Source: Natrinema salifodinae (lineage in GTDB: Archaea; Halobacteriota; Halobacteria; Halobacteriales; Natrialbaceae). Taken from it: 64,000 bases of DNA. The notes under the pieces are model-generated. The model did no database searches and was not told the DNA's origin. It saw nothing but the letters and a program-made list of their open reading frames with translations. The stretch spans positions 496,001 through 560,000 of the forward strand of contig NZ_FOIS01000001.1 in assembly GCF_900110455.1 (NCBI RefSeq), given 5' to 3'. Below are positions 24,770-33,691 of the stretch, piece by piece; the stretch's first letter is position 1, and every line of letters begins with the position of its first letter. The translations under genes were made by a program, and so were the position numbers.

Positions 24770-25288
24770 ATGGACGGACGTGCGAGCGAGGGCGGGGGAG
24801 ACGATCGCGAGCGGCCCGAGGACGATCCGCGGACTCGCCTCCGCGAGAACGCGACGAGCATCGCGTCGGTGCTCGTGACGGCGATCTGGCTCGGTGCGAT
24901 GTTCACCGGACAGTCGTGGTGGCTCGCCGCGCTGCTTGTGGGGTACGTCGCCGTCGTGCCGGTAGTCGCGATGCTGTTCGGCGACGAGGACGACCGCAGC
25001 GAGTGGGTAGACGAGGATACGAACGCCACCCACACCGGACCGGCGGAGACGAACACGGGCGCAGACACCCGCGACGCCCTCGAGACCCTTCGCGAGCGGT
25101 ACGCCGCCGGCAAGTTGACCGACGAGCAGTTCGAGCGCAAACTCGAGCGATTACTGAACACCGAGACGATCGAAGACGCCCGGACGTGGGCGCGAGATCG
25201 GGATCGGAATCGGGACCGCGACCGTGAGCAGGAGCAAGAGCAAGAGCGGGTCTCGGCCCGAGAACGGGACCTCGAATACGAACGCTGA
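24770..25288 (+). CDS. SHOCT-domain membrane protein
   Basis: The 172-residue product has a charged N-terminus, two hydrophobic helices (about 30-50 and 53-72), an acidic linker, and a SHOCT motif (LETLRERYAAGKLTDEQFERKLERLL, about residues 103-130). It ends in an Arg/Asp/Glu-rich repetitive tail (RDRNRDRDREQEQEQER). SHOCT motifs are thought to mediate oligomerisation, and the function here is unknown. The box GTATATCT (about 24737-24744) is 26-33 bases before the ATG and supports a leaderless start. Confidence 0.82.
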   Translation: MDGRASEGGGDDRERPEDDPRTRLRENATSIASVLVTAIWLGAMFTGQSWWLAALLVGYVAVVPVVAMLFGDEDDRSEWVDEDTNATHTGPAETNTGADTRDALETLRERYAAGKLTDEQFERKLERLLNTETIEDARTWARDRDRNRDRDREQEQEQERVSARERDLEYER

Positions 25289-25324
25289 GCGGTACGGAAT
25301 GCGGAAACAGCACCGCGCTAGCGC

Positions 25325-25681
25325 TTAGTCGTCGGTCTCCTCGGCGCGTTCGGTTCGCTCGACCGCCGACGGATCCGGCCAGGTGACGCTCCCGAGGAAG
25401 GGGATGCCGATCTTCTCGGCAGCGCGGGCGATCATGTGCGCGCCGGTCGGAACGGTCAGGAAGAGGAAGCAGATCCCGATGAGCGCGGTCAGTCCCTCCT
25501 GACCGGGGCCGAAGTGGACGAACCCGGCCAGAAAGATCGCCGCCGTGCCGAGCGTCGTGGGCTTGCTCGTGGCGTGCATTCGGTTGTAGACGTTCGGCAG
25601 GCGAAGCAGACCGATGGTCCCGACGGTCAGGAAGAACGCGCCGACGACGATCAGCGCGATCACGACGGCGGTGTGTATCAT
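25325..25681 (-). CDS. mnhG: Na+/H+ antiporter subunit MnhG/MrpG
   Basis: This small membrane subunit belongs to the multisubunit monovalent cation/proton antiporter that expels Na+ using the proton gradient. The 118 residues contain three helices and the family motif GLLRLPNVYNRMHATSKPTTLG. The C-terminal tail is acidic and cytosolic. It is the last gene of the seven-gene operon. Its start overlaps the MnhF stop by four bases. Confidence 0.95.
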   Translation of the reverse strand: MIHTAVVIALIVVGAFFLTVGTIGLLRLPNVYNRMHATSKPTTLGTAAIFLAGFVHFGPGQEGLTALIGICFLFLTVPTGAHMIARAAEKIGIPFLGSVTWPDPSAVERTERAEETDD

Positions 25682-25968
25682 TCGATCACCTCCCCTTCGG
25701 TGACGAACTTGGCGACGGCGACCGTCGCGATGAACCCGATGATTGCGAGCACCAGGCTGACCGTCATGAACAGGCCTCGGTCGGTCAGGAGCGCGAACAG
25801 GACCGCGATCGCGACGACGTTCGTCGCGATGGCGTCCAAGGCGACCACCCGGTCGGGGTTCGTCGGGCCGCGGATCACGCGGTAGCCACAGAGGACGCAG
25901 AGCGCGCTGACGAGGATCAGCCCGCCATGGATCGCCATCTCGAGGACCGCGGGGTCGCTCTCAGTCAT
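25678..25968 (-). CDS. mnhF: Na+/H+ antiporter subunit MnhF/MrpF
   Basis: The 96-residue, three-helix subunit carries the family motif YRVIRGPTNPDRVVALDAI. Mrp-type antiporters need all of their subunits, F included, for activity. The gene overlaps MnhE by eight bases and MnhG by four, so translation is probably coupled. Confidence 0.95.
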   Translation of the reverse strand: MTESDPAVLEMAIHGGLILVSALCVLCGYRVIRGPTNPDRVVALDAIATNVVAIAVLFALLTDRGLFMTVSLVLAIIGFIATVAVAKFVTEGEVIE

Positions 25969-26572
25969 CGTCGATACCTCCGGTTCCCGGTTCGCGGTCC
26001 GGCGCCCTGTCTCTTTCCCCGCCGGAGACGACGATTTCCGGCGGCGGGTCCGACGGCGAGGCGTCCTCGTTGAACATTTCGAGCGTGTAGTCCTCCCAGG
26101 TGCGAATCGGCTCGGCGATCGCCTCGGGATCGCGGCCGTTGACGCCGTGGACGTACAGGGCGTTGGTTTCGGCGTCGTAGTCCAGCGTCACCGTGCCCGG
26201 CGTGATCGTGATGCTGTTGGCGATGACGGTGATCGCGACGTCGGACTCGACGCGCAGCGGGACCAGGATCACCTCCGGCTCGATCGGCATCCCCGGCGAG
26301 AGCACGCGGTAGGCGACGTCGACGTTCGCCCGCAGGAGTTCCCGGATGAACGCGCCCAGGTAGAGCCCGGCGTAGGGCAGCGCCCGCAGTCCGCGGCCGA
26401 GATCGAAGTACTTGCCGTACAGCCGCCGGAAGACGAACGCGACCGGCAGCCCGACGACCAGGCCGCTGATGAGCCCGCCGGCGAGCGCCGACGGCGCGAG
26501 GGGCAGTCCGCGAACGAACACCCACAGCACGGCGAAGACGACCCCGACGACCGGCCAGGTCCGGACGCGCAT
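25961..26572 (-). CDS. mnhE: Na+/H+ antiporter subunit MnhE/MrpE
   Basis: The 203-residue subunit begins with two hydrophobic helices and contains the typical soluble core (SPGMPIEPEVILVPLRVESD, then TITPGTVTLDYD). A C-terminal acidic/Pro extension of about 40 residues (after MFNEDASPSDPP) is longer than in bacterial MnhE. Overlap with MnhD is one base (26572). Confidence 0.93.
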   Translation of the reverse strand: MRVRTWPVVGVVFAVLWVFVRGLPLAPSALAGGLISGLVVGLPVAFVFRRLYGKYFDLGRGLRALPYAGLYLGAFIRELLRANVDVAYRVLSPGMPIEPEVILVPLRVESDVAITVIANSITITPGTVTLDYDAETNALYVHGVNGRDPEAIAEPIRTWEDYTLEMFNEDASPSDPPPEIVVSGGERDRAPDREPGTGGIDDD

Positions 26573-28212
26573 CAGTGATCACCTCCGCTCTCGCTCGGAT
26601 CGCTCAACTCGCTCTCCTCGAGGGGATCGACCGCGTCGACGTAGCCGTCGGTGTCGAGCGCGGCCTCGGCGGCCGCTTCCGCGAACTCGTAGACGAATTC
26701 GAACCCGATGCCGACCGTGAGAATCGCCGCCGCGAGGGCGACGAGGACGGCCACCTGAACGGAGTCGATCGCCGCCGTCTCCACGGCGGGCGTCCGCGCG
26801 CCCCAGAAGCTCCGGTTCCACATGCGGGTCGCGTAGGCGATCGTCAGCAGCGACCCGGCCAGCAGGAGCGCGATCACCCCGCCGGCCTCCGCGCGGGCCG
26901 CGGCGTCGAAGACGAGGAACTTGCCGAAGAATCCCGACAGCGGTGGAATCCCGACGAGCGCGAGCGAGCCGACGAACACCGCGATCGCCGTCGGCGGCGA
27001 CCGGCCCGCCAGGCCGCCGAGGTCGGCGAAGCGACTCGTCCCCGTGGCCGACCTGACGGTCCCGACCGCGAGGAAGAGCAGGCCCTTCGCGAGCGTGTGG
27101 TTGAGCGCGTACACCAGCGCGGCGACGATCCCGAGCCGGCGCAGCGTCGGACTGGTCGTCATCGCCGCGATCGCGACGGGGAGGGCGATGAAGCCGACCT
27201 GACCGATGCTGGAGTAGGCGAACACGCCCTCCATGGAGTCGCGGCCGACGGCGCCGATCCCGCCGACGAGGATGCTGGCACCCCCCATGAGAAACAGCGC
27301 GGCGCCGACGAACGGTAGCGGCGAGTCGCCGGCGATCGGCCCCGGCAGGGAGACGCCGACCTGCGCCCCGGCGAAGACGGTAAAGGAGAGCCGGATGATG
27401 GCGTAGATTCCGACCTTCTTGGTCGCGCCGGCTAACAGGGCGGTGATCTGTGGCGGCGCGGCCCGGTAGGCCGTCGGGATCCAGAACTGGAAGGGGACCA
27501 GGCCGGCCTTGATCGCGAACACCGACAGAAGCAGGCCGAGCAGACCGACGACCGGGACGGGATCGAGCCCGTAGGCCGCCGGATCGGCGAGCCGCTGGGC
27601 CAGATCGGCCATGTTGAGCGTTCCCGTCGTGGCGTAGATCCCGCCGACGCCCAGCAGAAAGACGGCGCTGGCCAGCAGGTTGAGCGTGACGTACCAGAAC
27701 GCGGCGCGGGTGTGTTGGGGTCCGCCGCTGTAGGCGACGAAGACGTAGCTCGCCATCAACATTACTTCGAACCAGACGAACAGGTTGAACAGATCGCCGG
27801 TGAGGAAGGCCCCCGTCACGCCCAGCGCCAGGAAGTGAAAGAGCGGGAAGTAGTAGCTGCGGCCCTCGCCGCCCGGGAGGTGGCGGGTCGAGAAGACCAG
27901 CGACGCGACCCCGAGGATCGCGACCATGGTCAGCATGAACGCCGACAGCCCGTCCGCGACCAGCGTGATGCCGAAGGGGGCCGGCCAGTCGCCGACCTGG
28001 TAGGTCGCGATCCCCGGCGCGTCGGGCGCGAGAACGACGTACCAGTCGATGGCCGCCACCGCGCCCGCGTAGGCCAGGCCGGCCGCGAGGCTCACGGCCG
28101 CCCGCGTTCGCGGTCGCCGGCCGAGCAACAGCGTGACGGCGGCCGCGACGAGCACGATCAGCATCGGCGCGATCACCAGCTGCGATTCCGTTCCGATCGG
28201 TACTGCCGTCAT
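26572..28212 (-). CDS. mnhD: Na+/H+ antiporter subunit MnhD/MrpD
   Basis: This proton-translocating NuoL/M/N-like subunit has 546 residues and about 14 helices. The conserved core includes LFVWFEVMLMASY with its Glu, the Lys-bearing helix FAIKAGLVPFQFWIPTAY, and GGIGAVGRDSMEGVFAYSSIGQ. It works with MnhA as the ion-translocating pair. The C-terminal 35 residues are acidic. The start overlaps the MnhC stop by four bases. Confidence 0.95.
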   Translation of the reverse strand: MTAVPIGTESQLVIAPMLIVLVAAAVTLLLGRRPRTRAAVSLAAGLAYAGAVAAIDWYVVLAPDAPGIATYQVGDWPAPFGITLVADGLSAFMLTMVAILGVASLVFSTRHLPGGEGRSYYFPLFHFLALGVTGAFLTGDLFNLFVWFEVMLMASYVFVAYSGGPQHTRAAFWYVTLNLLASAVFLLGVGGIYATTGTLNMADLAQRLADPAAYGLDPVPVVGLLGLLLSVFAIKAGLVPFQFWIPTAYRAAPPQITALLAGATKKVGIYAIIRLSFTVFAGAQVGVSLPGPIAGDSPLPFVGAALFLMGGASILVGGIGAVGRDSMEGVFAYSSIGQVGFIALPVAIAAMTTSPTLRRLGIVAALVYALNHTLAKGLLFLAVGTVRSATGTSRFADLGGLAGRSPPTAIAVFVGSLALVGIPPLSGFFGKFLVFDAAARAEAGGVIALLLAGSLLTIAYATRMWNRSFWGARTPAVETAAIDSVQVAVLVALAAAILTVGIGFEFVYEFAEAAAEAALDTDGYVDAVDPLEESELSDPSESGGDH

Positions 28213-28562
28213 TCGTGATCACCCAGGTCCGTCACGTCCAGCGTGTCGTGTTCCTCGTAGACCCGATACGACAAGACGAGCGCGAACGCGGTCATTCCGA
28301 AGCCGATAACGATCGCGGTCAGGACCAGCGCCTGGACCAGCGGGTCGGCGGTCTCCGGGACGTGATCGCCGTGACCGGCCAGCACCGGCACCGATTCGGC
28401 GGTCGCCGGTGCGATCCCGCCCATGGCCAGCAGGTAAACGTTCGCCGCCTGGCTGATGATCGCCAGGCCCCAGACGACGCGGATAAGGTCCCGCCGGAGG
28501 AGCAGGAAGGTCCCGAGGGCGAACAGCGCGCCGACCGCGGCCGCGAGGACGATCGCCGTCAT
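28209..28562 (-). CDS. mnhC: Na+/H+ antiporter subunit MnhC/MrpC
   Basis: This is a NuoK-like subunit of 117 residues with three helices: ALGTFLLLRRDLIRVVWGLAI, a central helix with QAANVYLLAMGG, and a last helix in ALVLTAIVIGFGMTAFALVL. I chose the ATG at 28562 because it begins the family sequence and overlaps the MnhB stop by four bases. The open frame continues upstream as an antisense-like extension and is not credible. Confidence 0.94.
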   Translation of the reverse strand: MTAIVLAAAVGALFALGTFLLLRRDLIRVVWGLAIISQAANVYLLAMGGIAPATAESVPVLAGHGDHVPETADPLVQALVLTAIVIGFGMTAFALVLSYRVYEEHDTLDVTDLGDHE

Positions 28563-29023
28563 TCGGCACCCACCACCGAGAGGATCGTCAGCAGGCCGCC
28601 GACGACGACGCAGTAGACGCCGAAGTCGAAGGCAAGCGCGCTCGCGACCTCGAGGTGGTCGTAGATCGGGAGTCCCTCGAGGATGACGAACGTCTGGGAG
28701 AGGAACGGTCGGTCGAAGACCAGCGGTGCGAGCCCGCTGGCGACCGCGATCGCGAACCCGTAGGCGAACAGTCGGCGGTAGACCACGACGACGCGGTCCC
28801 GCGAGGGCTCCTTGCCGGGATCGACGTCGCGGCCCAGAACCCCGCGCTCGAGGAAATCGAGCCCGAAGGCCATGTAGATGACCGCGAACGCGGTTGTCGT
28901 GAGGACGCCGCCGATGAATCCGCCGCCAGGGAGGTTGTGCCCCTCGACGAACAGCGAGATCGCGACGACCAGAATGATCGGCACGATCACGCGAGCCGTC
29001 GTCCGCATGATGACCGTCGTCAC
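28559..29023 (-). CDS. mnhB: Na+/H+ antiporter subunit MnhB/MrpB
   Basis: The 154-residue, four-helix subunit carries the family motif GHNLPGGGFIGGVLTTTAFA. Two near starts are possible (29023, and 29008 for MRTTARV). The first overlaps the MnhA stop by four bases in the style of the rest of the operon. Confidence 0.94.
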   Translation of the reverse strand: MTTVIMRTTARVIVPIILVVAISLFVEGHNLPGGGFIGGVLTTTAFAVIYMAFGLDFLERGVLGRDVDPGKEPSRDRVVVVYRRLFAYGFAIAVASGLAPLVFDRPFLSQTFVILEGLPIYDHLEVASALAFDFGVYCVVVGGLLTILSVVGAE

Positions 29024-31512
29024 TCGTCATCACCTCGCGGCTCTCCGTCGGTATCCCCGTCACCGTCTCGCTCCGTTGCCGGGCCGCCGTCGCTTCGGGT
29101 TCCAGTCGCTCCGTTCGGCCCGTCGCCGGCCGAGTCGGCACCTCGTGTGCCGGTTCGGTCGATCCCGCCGCGACCGCGCATGACGACCAGCGTCAGGATC
29201 GAGATCGCGGCGAGCGCGACCACGGCGAGTTCGCCGAGGGTGTCGAACCCGCGGAAGTCGACGAGCGTCACGTTGACGATGTTGGTCCCGCCCCCCTCGG
29301 GGACGGCCCGCTCGGCGTAGTAGCGGGCGATATTCGTGCTCCCGCCCGGGCGGGCGTCGGTCGTGACCAAAACCGTGATGAAGGCGGTCGCGCCGACCGC
29401 CAACGAGACGACGGCGTCGCGGACAACCCTCCCGAGCCCGATCTCGTAGTACTCGGGGATCTCTTCGATCACGAGCAGGAAGATGACGAGCACGAGCGTC
29501 TCGACGACGAGCTGGGTCAGCGCCAGGTCGGGCGCACTCGCCAGAATGTAGAAGATGGCGACCATGAATCCGAGGATCGAGAGGGTGAGGACGCCCGCGA
29601 CGTGAGATTCTGAGAGAACGACCGCGAGCCCGCCGACGACGGCGACGAGCAACACGAGCGCAATGACGGGCGTGACGTCGAGGCCGAGATCGGTCGGGAC
29701 GATGGCACCCGCCGCGACGAAGCCGGCGAGCGCGAGGGCGCAGGTCGCGCTGAGCGTCCAGGTCGCGTACGTCCGGAGCAGTCCGTTGTGCACCGTCGCG
29801 GCGAACTGCCGCCCCTCGTCGGTGAGCCCCTCGACGACGACGTCGTACCACCAGTTCGCGGCGACGGGCGGCACCGCTCGCGGGATCGCGCGGATGCCGT
29901 CGTGGAGCCGCCCGTAGGCCGGGAACGCGAGCACGCCGGCGCCGATCGCGACCGCGCTCATCCCCACCGCGGGCGAGTACGACGTCGGGATCCCGACGTG
30001 CATCTCGTGGGGATCGACCGCCGTCGCTTCGAGGCCGGCCTGAACGATCACGTCGACGGCCAGTTCGGGATCGACGCTGACGACCGCGGCGAGCAGCGCC
30101 AGCAACGCCGGCGGGACGAGCAGCGTTACCGGCGGCCGGTGAACGTGACCGAGTGCGTCAGGGCGGTCGCCGAAGAACAGCGAGAGGAACCGCAGCGAGT
30201 ACAACACCGTAAAGATGCTCCCGAAGACGGCCACGGCGGGGTAGAGCCAGCCCAGAATCCCGATGTCGTGGTGGTGGCTCGCCTCGACGGCGGCCTCGAA
30301 GAGCAGTTCCTTCGAGTAAAAGCCGTTGAACGGCGGGATCCCGGCCATACTGAGCGCAACGACGGTGGTGATCGCCGCCGTCACCGGCAAATCGCGGCGC
30401 AATCCGCTGAGCTTCGCGATCTCGCGGGTGCCCGCCTCGTGGGCGACGATCCCGGCCACGAGGAACAGCGCGGCCTTAAACAGCGCGTGGTTGAGAAGGT
30501 GGAAGACACCGGTCTCAGCGCCGTAGACTGACGTAAAGCCGAAGCCTGCGATCATCAGTCCGAGGTGGCTCGCCGTCGAATAGGCGAGCAGTTCCTTGAT
30601 GTCCGTCGATGCGACCGCCATGATCGCACAGATCGTCATCGTCGCCAGGCCGAGCGTCGCGAACAGGAGGAGCCACTCGGCCCCGACGAGCATCGGGCGG
30701 ACGCGCCCGACGAAGTAGACGCCGACCTTGACCATCGTCGCGGAGTGGAGGAACGCGGAGACGGGTGTCGGGGCCGCCATCGCGTTCGGCAGCCAGAAGT
30801 GAACCGGGACCTGAGCGGACTTGGTGCCCGCGCCGACCGCGAGCAGGCCCAAGACCGGCAGGAACAGCCCCCGCTCGCGCAGCGCCGACTGCATCGCATC
30901 CGGGCGCTCGAGCATCGCGGCGAGATCGAACGCGGCCCCGGGACCGAGGACGTCGCCGGCGACGACCGATAGCAGGAGGAGGCCGACTAGCAGGAAGAGC
31001 CCGCCGCCGACGGTGATGAGCATGGCCATTCGGGCAGCGTACTGCGAGGAGTCGTCGGCGGTGTAGTAGCCGATTAACACGAACGAACAGAGGCTGGTGA
31101 GCTCCCAGAAGAGGAAGATCGCGATCAGGTCGGCGGCCAGCGCGACGCCGATGATCGAGCCCATGAAGGCGAGCAGGGCGGCGTAGTACCGGACCAGGCC
31201 GGACTGGCCGTGGAGGTACGCCGGCGAGTAGGTAAACACGAGCGCGCCGATGCCACTCGCCAGCAGCGCGAACAGCAGCGCCCAGCCGTCGACGTAGAAC
31301 CGGAGTGCGATCTCGAGCGAGGGAATCCACTCGAGCGCGACGGTCCCCTCCTCTCCGTACTGGGTGGCAAGCAGTCCGAACGAGAGCAACGCGACGAGCG
31401 TCCCGGCGAAACCGGTTCCTTCGCCGAGGACGCGAAACAGTAGCGGCGTGAGGACTGCGGCGACGAACGGCAACGCGACCGCGGCGCCTACCGTCGCCAG
31501 GTCGGGAGACAT
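29020..31512 (-). CDS. mnhA: Na+/H+ antiporter subunit MnhA/MrpA (full-length, fused)
   Basis: This is the largest subunit of the antiporter. The 830-residue protein joins a NuoL-like domain (about 1-490, with FLFWELTSLCSFVLIGYY, the Lys helix region GTKSAQVPVHFWLPNAM and AYSTASHLGLM) to the C-terminal MbhD/MbhE-like region (about 590-780). A 45-residue Gly/Asp/Arg-rich tail ends it. I chose the ATG at 31512 (MSPDLATVGAAV) because the upstream open extension to 31707 lacks coding character. It is the first gene of the operon and is divergent from elp3 across a 200-base gap. Confidence 0.94.
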   Translation of the reverse strand: MSPDLATVGAAVALPFVAAVLTPLLFRVLGEGTGFAGTLVALLSFGLLATQYGEEGTVALEWIPSLEIALRFYVDGWALLFALLASGIGALVFTYSPAYLHGQSGLVRYYAALLAFMGSIIGVALAADLIAIFLFWELTSLCSFVLIGYYTADDSSQYAARMAMLITVGGGLFLLVGLLLLSVVAGDVLGPGAAFDLAAMLERPDAMQSALRERGLFLPVLGLLAVGAGTKSAQVPVHFWLPNAMAAPTPVSAFLHSATMVKVGVYFVGRVRPMLVGAEWLLLFATLGLATMTICAIMAVASTDIKELLAYSTASHLGLMIAGFGFTSVYGAETGVFHLLNHALFKAALFLVAGIVAHEAGTREIAKLSGLRRDLPVTAAITTVVALSMAGIPPFNGFYSKELLFEAAVEASHHHDIGILGWLYPAVAVFGSIFTVLYSLRFLSLFFGDRPDALGHVHRPPVTLLVPPALLALLAAVVSVDPELAVDVIVQAGLEATAVDPHEMHVGIPTSYSPAVGMSAVAIGAGVLAFPAYGRLHDGIRAIPRAVPPVAANWWYDVVVEGLTDEGRQFAATVHNGLLRTYATWTLSATCALALAGFVAAGAIVPTDLGLDVTPVIALVLLVAVVGGLAVVLSESHVAGVLTLSILGFMVAIFYILASAPDLALTQLVVETLVLVIFLLVIEEIPEYYEIGLGRVVRDAVVSLAVGATAFITVLVTTDARPGGSTNIARYYAERAVPEGGGTNIVNVTLVDFRGFDTLGELAVVALAAISILTLVVMRGRGGIDRTGTRGADSAGDGPNGATGTRSDGGPATERDGDGDTDGEPRGDDE

Positions 31513-31712
31513 TCGGTATGCCGATGGTAGGGTGAGAACATCCTTAAACGGTAACCCTTCGGACGGCGGCAATACGTGAGTAATCGACAGCGGGCGACCG
31601 ATCGGCCGCGGACCGCACGCGGTGCGGCGGCGAGCGCGACCGGTCGACGCCGGTGGTAGCGGCGCCCGAGAGTCCGACACGCTTATTCGCGAACGGCGAC
31701 GAATCACGTGTA

Positions 31713-33374
31713 GTGAGTACCGAGACGCCCGAACCGACCGAAACCGAAGCGTTCGAGCAGGTCTGCAAGACGCTCGTCGAGCGAATCGTCAACGACGAGA
31801 TCGAGCGTGACGAGGTCGAGAAGGCCAAGCTCGAGGCCTGTTCGGAGCACTCGGCGCCGAAGGTGCCGAAGAACTCCGAACTGCTGGACTACGCGCCCGA
31901 CGAGTACCGTGAGGACTTAGAAGCGGTGCTCCGGCGCAAGCCGGTCCGCACGGCCTCCGGCGTCTCCCCGGTCGCGATCATGACCTCGCCCGAGCGGTGT
32001 CCCCACGGGAAGTGCCTCTACTGTCCCGGCGGTCCCGACTCGGAGTTCTCCTCCTCGCAGAGTTACACGGGCGAGGAGCCCGCCGCCGCGCGGGGGGTCC
32101 AGAACGACTACGATCCCTACGGCCAGGTGACGCTGCGCCTAGAACAGTTGCGCCAGATCGGCCACCCCGTCGACAAGGTCGAACTCATCCTGATGGGCGG
32201 GACGATGACCGCTCGAAGCCACGACTACCAGGAGTGGTTCGTAAAGCGGGCCTTAGAGGCGATGAACGACTACGACGTCGACAAGGAACCCGAGCCGGCC
32301 GAGGGCGTCAGCTTCGCAGAGGAGCCCGAGGAGTACGAGTGGAAGTATCTCGAAGACGTCATCGCGGAGAACGAGACCGCAGACGTTCGCAACATCGGGA
32401 CGACGTTCGAGACCAAGCCCGATTGGTGCGATCCGGAGCAGATCGACCGGATGCTCGACCTCGGCGGAACGAAGGTCGAGGTCGGCGTGCAGACGACCTA
32501 CGAGCGGATCAACCGGGAGATGCACCGCGGCCACGGCGTCCAGGCCTCCGTCGAGGCCAACCAGCGGCTTCGCGATTCGGCGTTCAAGGTCGGCTTCCAC
32601 ATGATGCCCGGACAGCCCGGGATGTCCAAGGAGATGTGTCTGGAGGACTTCCGACGCATTTTCGAGGAGGAGCAGTGGAAGCCGGACTACCTGAAGATCT
32701 ATCCGACGCTCATCGTCCGCGGCACGGCGACCTACGACTGGTGGCACAAGGGCGAGTACGAGCCCCTCGACAACGACGAGGCCGCTGATCTGGTCGCCGA
32801 GATCAAGGACATGATCCCCCGCTACACGCGACTCCAGCGGGTCCAGCGCGACATCCCCGCGGACTTCATCGACGCCGGCGTCTGGAAGTCGAACCTCCGC
32901 CAGCTCGCCCGACAGCGCATGGCCGACCACGGCTGGGAGTGCGACTGCATCCGCTGTCGCGAGGCCGGAATGAACGACGAGGAGCCCGAGGACGTCGAAC
33001 TCGACGTGATGACCTACCAGGCCTGCGGCGGCACGGAACACTTCATCTCGTTCGAGGACTTCGACAAGGACCTGCTGGTCGGCTTCTGTCGGCTCCGGTT
33101 CCCGAACGATCCCGTTCGCCCGGAACTCGAAGATGCCGCGCTCGTCCGCGAACTCCACGTCTACGGCTCGGAGGTCGCGGTCGGCGGCGAAGGCGAGACC
33201 GACCAGCACCAACACCAGGGCTACGGCCGCCGCCTGATGGACCGCGCGGAGGAACTCGCCGCCGACGCCGGCTACGACAAGGTCAGCGTGATCTCCGGCA
33301 TCGGCGCCCGGGAGTACTACCGGAACAAGCTCGGCTACCATCAGGACGGGCCGTACGTCAGCAAACGTCTCTGA
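31713..33374 (+). CDS. elp3: Elp3 family radical SAM/GNAT tRNA uridine-34 modification enzyme
   Basis: This enzyme makes the 5-carboxymethyl-type modification of uridine 34 in tRNA anticodons using acetyl-CoA and S-adenosylmethionine. The 553 residues have an N-terminal tRNA-binding helix region, the 4Fe-4S cysteines C96/C101/C104 (CPHGKCLYC), the radical SAM barrel and a C-terminal GNAT domain (HQGYGRRLMDRAEELA). The GTG at 31713 is chosen. TTATTCG (31683-31689) sits about 27 bases upstream, as for a leaderless transcript, while the longer ATG-like start at 31653 adds residues without conservation. Archaeal Elp3 works without the other Elongator subunits. Confidence 0.95.
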   Translation: MSTETPEPTETEAFEQVCKTLVERIVNDEIERDEVEKAKLEACSEHSAPKVPKNSELLDYAPDEYREDLEAVLRRKPVRTASGVSPVAIMTSPERCPHGKCLYCPGGPDSEFSSSQSYTGEEPAAARGVQNDYDPYGQVTLRLEQLRQIGHPVDKVELILMGGTMTARSHDYQEWFVKRALEAMNDYDVDKEPEPAEGVSFAEEPEEYEWKYLEDVIAENETADVRNIGTTFETKPDWCDPEQIDRMLDLGGTKVEVGVQTTYERINREMHRGHGVQASVEANQRLRDSAFKVGFHMMPGQPGMSKEMCLEDFRRIFEEEQWKPDYLKIYPTLIVRGTATYDWWHKGEYEPLDNDEAADLVAEIKDMIPRYTRLQRVQRDIPADFIDAGVWKSNLRQLARQRMADHGWECDCIRCREAGMNDEEPEDVELDVMTYQACGGTEHFISFEDFDKDLLVGFCRLRFPNDPVRPELEDAALVRELHVYGSEVAVGGEGETDQHQHQGYGRRLMDRAEELAADAGYDKVSVISGIGAREYYRNKLGYHQDGPYVSKRL

Positions 33375-33628
33375 TTCGGCACGCCCGCTCGCCTCGGCCT
33401 TCGGTCGTGACGGAATCGTGTAGCTTCCAGTCTCCGATCCCCTCCCCACGGCCATCTTGGGAGTAGCCCGGGACGAAAATTAGACGTTGTTCGCAGCGGT
33501 ATTCTGTCGCTCAGCGGCCATCGAACCTGCGATCGGCATCCTTCACTGAGCGACCTGCTTTGGTCGCCGTTCGAGACCCGTCAATTCAAGAGTAAGTGTT
33601 ATGTTTCCGCCATCAAAATGAGGTATAA

Positions 33629-33691
33629 ATGCCTCAGAAGGAATGTACTCACTGCCCGGTCACCGGTCAGACCGGAATGGAGGGGCGGTAG
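33629..33691 (+). CDS. 20-codon ORF directly before the DUF4157 gene (candidate small protein or leader)
   Basis: ATG at 33629 to TAG at 33689-33691 encodes 20 residues starting MPQKECTHCPVTG, with one CxxC pair. The stop is followed immediately by the ATG of the DUF4157 gene at 33692. The purine-rich GGAGGGG (33679-33685) inside it would serve as ribosome-binding site for that gene. A TATA-like GTGTTATG (about 33597-33604) lies about 28 bases before its ATG. The arrangement suggests translation coupling, but so short an ORF may be chance. Confidence 0.35.
   Translation: MPQKECTHCPVTGQTGMEGR

Noticed and set aside
33506-33554. Inverted repeat GTCGCTCAG / CTGAGCGAC with a 31-base loop after elp3
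   Set aside because: It could be a loose terminator or an island-edge repeat, but the long loop and lack of a T-run give no firm support.
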